Positions 55,030 through 64,000 of a stretch of DNA of 64,000 bases are shown here, piece after piece. The DNA lies in contig NW_025064903.1 in assembly GCF_019112545.1 (NCBI RefSeq), forward strand, positions 559,324-623,323. Reading direction: 5' to 3'. Each line of letters opens with the position of its first letter. Position 1 is the first letter of the stretch. A model generated the notes under the pieces. The model had not been told where the DNA came from, made no database searches, and worked only from the letters and a program-made list of their open reading frames with translations. Origin of the DNA: Guyanagaster necrorhizus. Its lineage: Eukaryota > Basidiomycota > Agaricomycetes > Agaricales > Physalacriaceae. The position numbers were made by a program, and so were the translations under genes.

Positions 55030-57693
55030 TCCGATGATTCAGGCCTTCCACTCATCATACCCTACTGGGATGTCGCGTCCCAAGTCCAAAATCGTGATGA
55101 GATAGTTGGACGGCAATCCCATCTTCATGTACTCGACCATGCAGCTGGTATCGGCTATGTCATCCCGTACTCCAGCAAGTCTGCCGAGCCGTTCTAATTC
55201 GTCGAAGTAGTCCATGGCTGCCTTACCGGCCATCTTATACTCCTTCATCTTTTGTTTGTGTACTTCTTGAACTGCTGGGTCGGTGAACTTCTCTCTGATC
55301 ATTTGTTTGAAGACGGGCCATGCAGAGTATCGGTGGTGGTCCCTGGTTATAGACCAGAATGAGAGGGCGATTAAAACCCACCACACCTTCGCCTTGTCTG
55401 CCATATGAGTAATAGCGAAGGTTATCTTGTACATGTCAGCTAGGAAGTATGTGGCGAAAACCTGGAAGTACTGGTCGCAGTCGACCAGGAATCGATCAAT
55501 GTCATCTGATGCCCCTTTAAAGAGGCAGGGCTCAGTGCAAAGAATTGGTTTCACTTGAAGTATTTGAGCGTTGGCTATGAGTGCAATCATTGGGTTTGGA
55601 ATCCCGCCATCAGGCGGTTGTGCCCATCCGCTTGGGGGTCCTGGGAATGAATGAAGGAATCCATCATCAGCCACCGGACTCCCTGGTTTAGGTGCTTGTT
55701 TTTGCACGATACGGCCATTCCAAATCGTCCATCTCTGCGCAAGTGCTTTGGGATCATCTTCTGTGGAAGACGGTGCCTCAGATACTTGAGGTGCCTGGGC
55801 CCCACTGCCCTCAGCCTTGTCTGGTGGCAGCTGTCCAGCAAATGGTCATGGGATCGGTGGCAGCCTCCATCGTTCTGAGTGCTGCCAGGCTGCCTGGGGT
55901 CGGCTTCTGGCCAGCCGAGATGCCATACTGAGAATAGCAGAGGTGGCATATGAATACTGAGATGTTGCTGTTCGGATTGAGGGTGCCGAGTTGGCCGATT
56001 TAGGCAGCAGTACACTCAGTGTCCATGGCATCAGGGCCGAGCGTTTGCCATACTTCAGCTTGTATGGTGGTAACGGTCCTATCTGATAATGCAAAAATCT
56101 CTGATTAAAATTAAAAATGGCCCGTTCAGTGGCCGCATATTGTAAAATCTCCTCTCGCTCGACATGGTCGGTGAGAGTATACCTTCGTCCTAGGGACGAC
56201 CTTAGCCAAAGGTCATCCTTCCACACTTTGGCCAACTGCTCTTGATACAGCCGAATGAATGCCTGCTCATGCACCTTGCATGCTCTCCTCCTCAATACTT
56301 CTTCTGCCGTTGGTTTGAAACTTCTTCCATACTCAGAGAGGGGGTTCTCGTCTCTCTTGTCAGGGTCCCCCTCCTTTGCCTCATCGTCCACATCACCATC
56401 CTTGCTCAGTATTTCCCCCTCGAGGAGGGAACTGTCGAGCAGATCATAGGCCTCCGGTGTGGCCGTGCTGGGGCTGAGTACTGGGTCCAGCGTCCTCTGG
56501 CCTAGGGCGAGGAGAAGGCTCTCGCTCGGGCTGCTGCTGCTGCTGCTCGGCCTCTCTCCTTGCTGTGTCTGCCGCTATTGCTCTGCTATATCGATGGAAG
56601 TTATAATAGAATCGGGGTCGAAGGAAGAGGGCAGCAATTGGCCCATCAAGGATCCTTTTGAGATCCCCCGTTGGGTCAATGTGCTTGTCGTCTCCCCCAA
56701 TCGTTCCCCAGCTGGCTGGTATACTATTTCCCCTGTCGGAGATACTGTCAGTCTCTGTGATGGTATCGGTCCCATATGATAGCAGTCGGCTGTCGCTGAG
56801 TGTTTCCTCTCTCGGGACGCTGGTGGTCTGAATGGGCTCGGCCCATGGGTCGGACTCGGTGGGGGGGGTGCTGGGCTCTCGGAAGGATGAGTCGAGGGTG
56901 CTGGCATTGACAAGGGTACTGGTCCTGTCACTGTTGACCTCTCTCCTCCGCTGTCCCGCTTCTTGTGCCTGGAGATACCTCCCGAAGAGGTCGTTCTCCC
57001 TATAGATTTCGTTGTCGATACATGTCTGGGTGGCGAGGTACTCAGGAAGGTCACGGGTAGGTCGAATTTGGTTTGCTTGGGGGCAGACTGCATCGGGGGC
57101 CTTGGTTCCCCATATTCCTGCTGGTGTCGCTCGTATGCTTGCTGTTCTGCTAGGATTACCGCTAGCTGCGTGGCGCTCCAACCGGTCGGCCTCGATGGCA
57201 GTGGTTTGCCACCAGTGGTGCTTGCTGCTGTCGTCGTTCCAGTAGGGGTCATTATCGACCCCTGTTCTGCTGTCAGTGCTTCTGTTCCGTACTGACATTG
57301 TATGATGAGATCTTTGACTCCTAGGACTGGCTCCTCGAGCCACCTGTGAGGCATCCAGAGAGTCTCTAGCATGGCACCCAATGCCGGTGCTAGAGACGGG
57401 AGTTGCAGTCCTGGTTGCTGAGACGCTATGCTGGGGGGGCGGGATGGGAGTGTCGGATTGGGGTCACCGGAATCCTGTGGCCCAGAGGTTTCCAGGGTCT
57501 CAGATGACTGCTGGCGAGGGTCGCGGGGGGTACGTGTGCTGCTGACACTGCTCCTCTTCTTCCCTAGTACACTCCTCAGACGTTCTCCCAGAGACGTCTT
57601 CGGGTTCGTGTCCTTCTGGCTGGTGAGACTGTCGGGACATTGAGGGTCGGATAGAGGCAGGGATGTCATGGAGGGGGAGGTCGGATGTGACAT
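55030..57693 (-). pseudogene. gag: gag of element 2 (N-terminal and capsid parts), disrupted
   Basis: It starts at 57693 (MSHPTSPSMTSLPLSD). Open to a TAG at 56575, then REEILQYAATERA near 56,130 and the capsid region 55707-55039 (DDIDRFLVDCDQYFQVFATY, WPVFKQMIREKFTDPAVQEV). The Pro/Ser-rich head and the sequence LETLWMPHRWLEEP match element 1 gag. Confidence 0.85.
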
Positions 57694-57880
57694 TGCAGAG
57701 GATGATTCAAATACATTGGAATTCGTGATAGTGCCTAATTGCCCAAGCTGTGATCGATTGACGTCTGTGGCACAGCTGTATAATCACCAATAGGCCGATC
57801 AAGATTCTGATGATAGAAGCTAGGAGTTCGAAGAACTCATGGGTAAAGTTTGGGTCGGAAGGATTAAGAGCAGGGGGCAT
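56444..57880 (-). pseudogene. Overlapping ORF B of element 2
   Basis: It starts at 57880 (MPPALNPSDPNFTHEFFELL) with the hydrophobic segment IIRILIGLLVIIQL, then CHRRQSITAWAIRHYHEFQ. The same frame continues, past TGA codons at about 57,710, 57,500 and 57,470, into a long open stretch, 57343-56444. It aligns with element 1 ORF B at the leader, at ILCNVTSDLPLHDIP, GIGCHARDSLDA, SDPWAEP, FHRYSRA and AGPSTQ. The last two stops fit CGA to TGA changes. The frame is -1 to gag, as in element 1. Confidence 0.6.
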
Positions 57881-57921
57881 TCGGTTCCTCAGCACAATTG
57901 GGCTTGAGGAAGGGAATGATA

Positions 57922-57934
57922 AGCATTAAGCTAA
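57922..57934 (-). other. Self-complementary primer-binding site (element 2)
   Basis: On the minus strand TTAGCTTAATGCT begins one base after the 5' LTR and is the exact complement of AGCATTAAGCTAA in that LTR (58103-58091). Four bases differ from element 1, and its partner differs in the matching way. Confidence 0.82.
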
Positions 57935-57935
57935 T

Positions 57936-58448
57936 TGTTAAGTCCAAATTTCACGTGACTAGTGACATGTGATAAACTGACAGAACCTCGCACTTCGGGT
58001 TATACTGTCAGAGTCCACTTGTGTGTGACCAGTGTTGTGTTGTCAAGGCGTTATACAGATAGCTTGAGATAAGATGGTGAAGAATAAACTTTAGCTTAAT
58101 GCTGAGCTACCACAGTGAAAGCTGTCTACTTAAATACTGTTCTGTATCGTGCTATAAATAAATGTTCTTTAATAGTTATTGTCTGCTATGAGGCTGTTAC
58201 CCCTGCTGTTGCCAGGTGCTCCACAAAAGCTGTTGTGCTGTTACTGCTGCACTGCAATTTATTGACAAAAGGAGTATTGTCTCTCCCTTCACAGTGCACA
58301 GCAGCGTGTGCTAGCAGAAACGGATCGGGTTGCTGATTTAAGCTTCCCACGGTCCTAAGCGCTGGCCTAGGCACCCTGACTAAGCAAGAATAGGGGTCAG
58401 TCTGGAAAAAGGAGAGAAAAACGAAAAGAAAATGGAAAAATCATAACA
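57936..58448 (-). repeat. 5' LTR of element 2
   Basis: 513 bp. It carries TATTTAAG on the minus strand (58136-58129) and, 25 nt further, AGCATTAAGCTAA (58103-58091), the predicted RNA 5' end. The U5 hairpin is at 58011-57977. Confidence 0.95.
57977..58011 (-). promoter_or_regulatory. U5 bulged hairpin (element 2, 5' LTR)
   Basis: Minus strand: outer stem CTGACAG with CTGTCAG, 5'-side bulge TAT, inner stem AACC with GGTT, bulged A, CG/CG, loop AAGTG. A copy in the 3' LTR is at 49934-49968. Same plan as in elements 1 and 5 with changed stem bases. Confidence 0.7.
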
Positions 58449-58453
58449 CAGGC
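58449..58453. repeat. Target-site duplication CAGGC, right copy (element 2)
   Basis: Identical to 49888-49892. Confidence 0.92.
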
Positions 58454-60919
58454 TTGCACTGAATAAGAGCAGCATCAGCAGAGAGTGCTTCCATCAGATT
58501 TGGATATTCACTAAAGAGTGGATGCCACTATTTGACAGGTGGCCCAGAGAATGAATGAAAGGAGTTGTCATCTGTAGCTGGACTGTTTAGGGATAGTGCC
58601 TCCTTTCATATGATAATCCCATTTCACATGATAAACCCTAGTTTTACTGCTTCCAGGTCATCTGCTTTAGGGGTCTCTCTGCTGGGCCCAGCTTCATCTG
58701 GTGGCAGTTGTCCTCTGAGAAGTCAGCTCCCCTTGCCAACCTATAAGTTTCAGAACTCAGTGGTTTGGCTTGTCAGCTGAGGTCAGAGTCAAGTGAGCTG
58801 GCTGGCAGAGCTTCAGATCAAAGGAATTGAGTATGTGTATCATGTCCTAGCACTTTGAATGGATAGTGCCATATAAATAGCTTGTTTCAGTGCAACTGAG
58901 AGGGTTCATGATATGGGCTCAATCTTTTACTTAGATTTGTATGCTGAGAGCTTTCTCAGTTGGTCTTCAGAGTGTGTCCTATTGTAAGTAAAAATTGCAT
59001 ATTCAGTTGCAGCATACTGTAAAATGTCTCTTTTTTCAATATCATCTGTGACTGTATACTCCTGTCCTAGAGGTGACTGTTACACACATGCTGCCAGCCT
59101 CCATGTCACCTCAACCAACCATGGATTCAATCATCAAAATCCACTGGACTCTGTCTGCTTCCCATTATCTGTTAATTTTATTTTCACCATTATCATTTCA
59201 CATCCATATTTCACATTATAATATCTAGACCCTGAACTTGGTAGTGAATATTGACATTGAAACCCAATGGAATCCAACTTGGAATTAGCTACTATTAGTA
59301 TATAAAGCCATATATAACTATTGTAACTACTCAGTTCAAATATCAACTTGGATAGCCATCTACACTTCATACTCACTTCAACTCCTCCCAACCTTATCTG
59401 TCAGATTCCACTCTGAAGGATACTCCTCTTTGCTTCTCTGATGGAACTCTGTTCCATTCATTCAAATTCTTGGACCCTGACTCAAGAGTGATATTGCCAA
59501 TAGCTTTATTGATGCCCATGCACTCTGTTGGTCTCCACATATGCACTCAAACCCACTTGATTCTTTATCCACTATCTTAGCAGAGTCTCTCAAATAGGCA
59601 AAATCCTTGGAGAGAGTGAATCCATCACTCTCCTTATCTTCCTCATCCTTATCATCTATCTTTTCCTCACTATCCTCAGCAGAGAAGTTGCTGGGCTGGT
59701 TATAGATAGATGGAACACTGGGCTTGATCATCAAGAGAGAGCTGGTCATTGTTTCTAGTGCTGGATCCAGCAGTATTGGGGCTGGCCTTAGAAGAAGACT
59801 GTGTAAGAGATTTGCCAGTGCCAATCTCAACATCTTTTCAGTGGCTGCTGCCCACTCTCTGTTCCTCCAGTTTGCAGTGATATCAGCAGAAGTTTCAGTA
59901 GAAGAAAGGATTGAGGAATAATCCTGCAATTCTTCCTTCAAGGAACCTTTGGATGCTGTGGTCACTAATATGGATGTCAGAAGAGACCCAAAGTCTGTAG
60001 GCATTGAGGATGGATCCAGTGTCTGAGAGAATAGTATCTGTGCCAGAGGTATTAGAATGTCAGAGGGGAGGAAAATAAGTGTTCCACTGAGCAGTCTTGC
60101 TTAGGGTGATGGCTTCTGCAGATCCAGTCCAGGAGTCTGTTTCTGCTAGTGTACTAGGCTCTCAGAAGAGGGAGTCTAAAGTTTCTGTTCAGAGCCTATA
60201 CCACATTAAGGAACTGGATCCTCAGGTGGTGGCCTCAAGCTCATACTGGCAGTGGCAGTACTGATAGTCATACTGAGCCTTCTCATACTTGTTTTGAGTC
60301 TGGGCTGCTATGTACTTGGCAGTGTCTCAGGCTCATTCTTCTTCTCCTTGCCTTTGCCACTCTGTTCAAGTGGCAGCAGAATAGTCTTCTGGCTCAATGT
60401 GCTTGACATCTTGGCAGGCATTGAGGTTGGATCCTGTGATATATATATCACTAGATGTCAATGGCAGTGGGCTGGAGGTCTGAGAGATTGGGCTTCCAGC
60501 CAGTATTGCATAGAGAGAATTGTATCCAGAGTCAGAGAATATGTGATGAGAGCCTGAAGCTATTCTAGTAGCATCAAGGGAGTCTCTGGCATGGTCTCCA
60601 ATTCTGTGCTCAGATAGGACAGTAGAAGAGTCAGAGAATGGCTCAGCATCAAAGAAGTCATTGGAGAGGTCCTTGTCTTCATAGTTAGAGATGGGCAAAA
60701 AGTGCACTGGTACTCATAGGTTTCAGAACTCTGTGTGCTGATGGTTGCTGTTTCTACTATCTGTTTGTCAAGGTCTAGAAGAGTATCAGTATCTTTCTTC
60801 TTCAACATTCTATGGATTTGAGCCACTAGGCTGGGCTTTAGGTGTGGTTCTGAATATAGGCTGGAAGAAGGTTCAGACAGAGACTGAAATGTTGTGGAAG
60901 AAGAGGTTGAGCATGACAT
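58454..60919 (-). pseudogene. gag (N-terminal part) of element 3
   Basis: It starts at 60919 (MSCSTSSSTTFQSLSEPSSS). Landmarks shared with the other elements: LETMPETPLMLLE near 60,565 (LETMLGTPLMPL in element 1) and PSIYNQPSNFSAEDSEEKID near 59,680 (PSIYDPPVSSLLEEEDSGDE). Frames are broken by stops and small changes. Confidence 0.7.
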
Positions 60920-60959
60920 TTCAGAGGATTTGCTGTACTTATTTAAAAGTATGATAGTG

Positions 60960-61103
60960 TCTGACTATCTAAGCTGTTACTGATTGTCATCCACAGCAAA
61001 GTTGTATGATAGCAAGAAGACCTAGAAGCATTCTGATGATGGAAGCCAATAGTTTAAAGAAGTCATCAGTAAGGTCAGGGGTTGATGTGGCTGATGGTGG
61101 CAT
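60960..61103 (-). pseudogene. ORF B leader of element 3
   Basis: It starts at 61103 with MPPSATSTPDLTDDFFKLLA, then SIIRMLLGLLAIIQLCCG, a TGA in place of the CGA of element 1, QSVTA, and further on QQIL and NVMLNLFFHNIS, matching QQILCNVTPDLPFHDI. This is the third independent copy of the membrane-anchor leader. Confidence 0.6.
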
Positions 61104-61147
61104 TTAGTTTCTTTTGTGCTAATGTGCATAAAGAAAGAGAAGCAGAA

Positions 61148-61160
61148 AGCTTTGAGCTAA
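61148..61160 (-). other. Self-complementary primer-binding site (element 3, decayed)
   Basis: It lies one base from the LTR, as in elements 1 and 2. It pairs with the LTR sequence at 61319-61331 except at one dinucleotide (TG against CA on the plus strand). Both variants derive from CG, which is what element 1 still has. Confidence 0.7.
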
Positions 61161-61161
61161 T

Positions 61162-61623
61162 TGTTAAGCTCAAGTTGCATGTGATTAGAACATATGATAA
61201 ACTGACACTGTATTGAGTTTATACAGTCACATCAGAGTTTATTTGTATGTATTTGTGGATTAAATGCTTCAAGGCCAATAAACAGTTGGCTTGAGATAAA
61301 GTGGTAGAAGAATAAACTTTAGCTTGAAGCTAAGAATATACAGCAAGGGCTACACTATTTATATACTGTTCAAGTCTGTGTTAAATATATTCCTACTAAT
61401 TGTATATCTCTATGCTATAGTGCTCTTTGTCCTTGAGCATCACAACTGTTTACAAAAGAGTTTTATTTATCATTGAGAGGCATTATTGTCATCAGAGAAC
61501 AATGGCAGACTCAGCCTATTATGATGATATAAGTCTATCTTATAGTTCTAAGTGCTGGTCTAGATGCTCTGACTAAGCATAAATAGGAGTCAAAATAGAA
61601 AAGAAAAGGGAAAAATCATAGCA
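61162..61623 (-). repeat. 5' LTR of element 3
   Basis: 462 bp. On the plus strand it runs from TGTTAAGCTCAAG to AAAATCATAGCA, homologous to the element 2 LTR throughout but free of CpG. Confidence 0.8.
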
Positions 61624-62559
61624 GAAAGTGAAATGGTGATGCTTATAAAGAAAACAAGATGCCAAGAATGGTGGTTATTCATATATCTAAATAATAGGGC
61701 AATATTTCAATAGTGTTTAGAGTAGAAGGCAAATGAGAAGTGACTCTTCACAGTAGAAACTGTGAAGTGTACAGAGAAAGTGGCAAGTTACTATGGGACT
61801 AAGTGTATACAGCAATTGATGTATTTCTATAGTACAGTAATTGCATGATAATGCAAAATACACATGTATTCAGTAAGACTGAGAGTGTAGTCCAATAGAG
61901 TAGAATGTAGATGTCATATCCTGAATGTAGTCTGTTCAATCTGTTCTCCTCTCTAGATAGTCTAACTACATTTTTATAGTAAAGTTCATGCTATATTATT
62001 AGAAACTGTAAGTACTACTTTGTAAGGTTGTAACACAGAATCTTAGTAAGTTTCCAAGAAACTGTATAAGATCATTGCTTCCAATAGTAACAGCAAGTAG
62101 TCTATATTGCTGCACTTCAAGAGAAAACATATGGTTTTAGTTACCAGTGAGCAGATCAAGGAATGCTATTTAACTGCAGATTTGCAAGAAGTAATCAGTG
62201 TGCTGAGGAGTATTCATGAGTTTAGTTATTGTGATAAGTCCTGGCACTATAATAGCCTTAGTAAACACAGTTTTCTGTGGCCATGCATTGGAAACTAAGT
62301 GTCAGCAGTGAAATTGTGTGGAATCTATGTCATATAATGAACTAATCAGAAGGTCTGTCAGCTTTCTGATGCATAGTGATGCAGCTGCTATTCTAATAGG
62401 ATAACATCAATCATTGTTATCTTATCATGATGAAATGTGGTAATTATGAGCATATATGAGAGGGATAACATGTAGAAGTGACTGAGAGGGTATTTCTATG
62501 ATATAATAGTATATTTGTGCTTGCAATTATTGGTTTTCTAAAAGTCTGCTTATAAAATA
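61624..62559. other. AT-rich, CpG-free sequence, unassigned
   Basis: The base composition is like the neighbouring decayed elements. A 63-codon ORF at 62107-62298 has no support. I see no recognisable gene. Confidence 0.4.
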
Positions 62560-62724
62560 GCAATAATAGTGGCATACTGAATCTGCAAATTCTGAGTATA
62601 CAGAGCCTAAAGGCTCATCAATATGCTACTTATTGTGATTATATAATCATTTCATGCTTAACTGTAGGCACCTAAGATTAGATAGATGCTTGGTAAGATA
62701 AGATAAAAAGAAAAAATCATAACA
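62560..62724 (-). repeat. LTR fragment
   Basis: The end GATAAAAAGAAAAAATCATAACA matches the start of the gypsy LTRs (minus sense TGTTATGATTTTT), and the preceding GCACCTAAGATTAGATAGATG resembles their U3. The other end cannot be defined. Confidence 0.5.
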
Positions 62725-62739
62725 GTTAGATACATAGAG

Positions 62740-63153
62740 CTTAGGTGAGTATCATCCACTTATTATATTTAAGTAGTGTATAATCAAGGCTGCACAAATT
62801 AAGCTTGAAAGGAGAGGAGTAGTATGGATAAACTTTAGCTCAAAGCTGATCTACTACAGTGAGAGCTATATTACTTATATATGTTTTATATAAATTAAAT
62901 ATAGTCCCTACTTGTTATGCATTTCTATAATATGATGCCATTGTGTCTAGTCATTGAGGGTAGGACAATAGGGTATTATCTGTTGATAAGGTATCTATTG
63001 TATATCAAAGAATAATAGCATGAACTGCCTATTGTGGTTAAGCAGTCATCTTATAGTCAATAAGTATCTTAGATAAGATAGATGCTCTGATAAGATAAGA
63101 TCAAAGATAAGATAGTTGAAAAAAAAGAATAAGATAAGCAGAAAATCATAATA
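62740..63153 (-). repeat. 3' LTR of element 4 (decayed)
   Basis: It contains ATAAACTTTAGCTCAAAGCT, the same R-start block as in the other LTRs, and ends AAAATCATAATA directly before a PPT-like TTACCCTTTC. CpG-depleted. Its outer boundary is approximate. Confidence 0.65.
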
Positions 63154-63872
63154 TTACCCTTTCATTAAAACTATCATCCTAATGGCTTAATTAAGAGAAA
63201 GTTTATAGTTGTATATAGTATCAGTGGCATTCATATGTCATTCACTAACCCATTGGTTGGATTCAGATCTGTAACTCTTCTACTTGGTGAGGTATTCAAC
63301 AATGGTGTGAGGGCTGAGACCTCAGCAGCTGCAGGTTTTGCAGAGACAGTGATTGAGGATTTTCTCAATCTCATATTATTCTTTGTCATCAACTAAAACT
63401 GGTTTGGAGAGAGGAGAAATCTCCTGATTGAGGAATATGAGAAGTGTGTAAAGAGAGAGGAGGGTTTTATTGAAGACAGAGTGGATTTTCCAGATTGTAG
63501 AGAGTTGGAAATAATAAGCAGAGATGCTGACCTTCTTCATGATGTTGAAGAGGCTGGTTCATTTGTTGGTGAGTTTCTTCTTTAGGTGTGAGAGATGTAG
63601 GTTAGTCATATCTAATCATACTTGGTCACCAATGTTATATAGAATGGTGGAATGATGGGACTTATCATATTGGTGCTTTATTGCAGTAGCTGCTTTTTTA
63701 AGAGCAGACTTTGTTTCATTATGGATCTTGGCCATTTGGTCTATGAATGTCATTGAGACAGGGATTGTGGCAGATCAGCAGATTGAGCTAGTGATATGAG
63801 GGTGTCATCTATAATTGATGAAGAACAGCATCTTTTCAGTTGCTAAGTGAACATGATTATTGTGCTGAAAGG
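63154..63872 (-). pseudogene. pol 3' end of element 4 (integrase C-terminus), truncated
   Basis: It corresponds to element 2 at 50,406-51,340: the AACTATCATCCTAATGG leader, the GPF/Y region and the integrase end (TCTATAATTGATGAAGAACA matches TCCATAATTGATAAAGAATG). CpG-depleted and full of stops. It is cut at 63872 by the LTR of element 5. Confidence 0.7.
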
Positions 63873-64000
63873 TGTTAGACTCAAACCCCATGTGACTATT
63901 AACACGTGATGATAAACCGATTGAACCTCGCACTTTGGGTTAGACAATCAGAGTTCACCAGTCATTAATGATGTCGATGTGAGACAAGGCTTTGAGATAG
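63873..64000 (-). repeat. LTR of element 5, running off the window
   Basis: It starts TGTTAGACTCAAACC, followed by CACGTGATGATAAACC and the U5 hairpin (63919-63949: outer stem GATTG with CAATC, bulge TCT, inner stem AACC with GGTT, loop AAGTG). It keeps more CpG than its host element 4, so it is a younger insertion. Confidence 0.7.

Larger units (their letters stand above)
49893..58448 (-). mobile_element. Element 2: Ty3/gypsy chromovirus, full length, nested in element 3, inactive
   Basis: The two 513-bp LTRs (49893-50405 and 57936-58448) differ at four positions, all transitions. On the minus strand they start TGTTATGA and end CTTAACA. The target duplication CAGGC lies at 49888-49892 and 58449-58453. 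The internal order is the same as in element 1 (self-priming PBS, ORF B, gag, pol, PPT). Flanks on both sides are gag sequence of an older relative, so this is a nested insertion. Many stops in gag and pol make it inactive. Confidence 0.93.
58449..61623 (-). mobile_element. Element 3: older gypsy relative, 5' part, CpG-depleted
   Basis: On the minus strand it reads 5' LTR (61623-61162), PBS, ORF B leader and the N-terminal part of gag, broken at 58449 by element 2 and continuing as 49892-49650. CpG is nearly absent and CA/TG are enriched. The element is a fragment: pol and the 3' LTR are gone. Confidence 0.85.

Noticed and set aside
1..64000. tRNA, rRNA or CRISPR arrays
   Set aside because: I looked for tRNA B-box-like sequence with foldable context, rRNA and regularly spaced repeats and saw none; CRISPR would not be expected in this genome.

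Overview
The window looks like an Agaricomycete (mushroom-forming basidiomycete) nuclear contig. The host genes are split by many introns of about 45-60 nt with GT...AG ends. The content is typical of such genomes: a DUF6535-type membrane-protein family, an atypical Galpha subunit, F-box proteins and chromodomain-carrying Ty3/gypsy elements (chromoviruses). There is one 290-base assembly gap (8765-9054).

Layout. 1-8.1 kb: a secreted GPI-anchored protein, a decayed coiled-coil gene, then a divergent pair of a DUF202 membrane protein (-) and the mitochondrial insertase OXA1 (+). 8.16-17.34 kb: a short pogo/Tc1-mariner-like DNA transposon (about 1 kb) split by an 8.2 kb LTR element (element 1, +). 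17.3-30.4 kb: a decayed and an intact copy of one unrecognised membrane-protein family, another membrane protein, an F-box gene with a frame break, one arm of a 1.1 kb inverted duplication, and a CPA1 Na+/H+ exchanger. 31-36.2 kb: a decayed DUF6535 gene and a 14-exon Galpha gene with a 5-nt micro-exon. 36-43 kb: mostly gene-poor, with the second arm of the inverted duplication. 43.2-49.1 kb: an MFS transporter and an intact three-exon DUF6535 gene. 49.6-64 kb: a retrotransposon graveyard. Element 2 (8.6 kb, -) sits inside the gag of an older element 3; beyond it are LTR fragments, a pol remnant (element 4) and the edge of a further LTR (element 5). This block loses CpG with age.

The most interesting material is in the LTR elements. 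(i) A 13-nt sequence one base after the 5' LTR is the exact complement of a 13-nt sequence inside the same LTR, 25-26 nt after a TATTTAAG box. The pair differs between elements but stays complementary, which is the signature of Tf1/sushi-type self-primed reverse transcription. (ii) U5 carries a bulged hairpin whose loop (AAGTG), bulged A and 3-nt side bulge are constant while both stems covary. (iii) Upstream of gag and overlapping it in the -1 frame is a second long ORF (about 480-520 codons) that begins with a membrane-anchor segment and is recognisable in three separate elements. Element 1 and element 2 are both inactive: their stop codons and key-residue changes are C-to-T or G-to-A type, mostly at CpG, as expected from cytosine methylation or RIP-like mutation.
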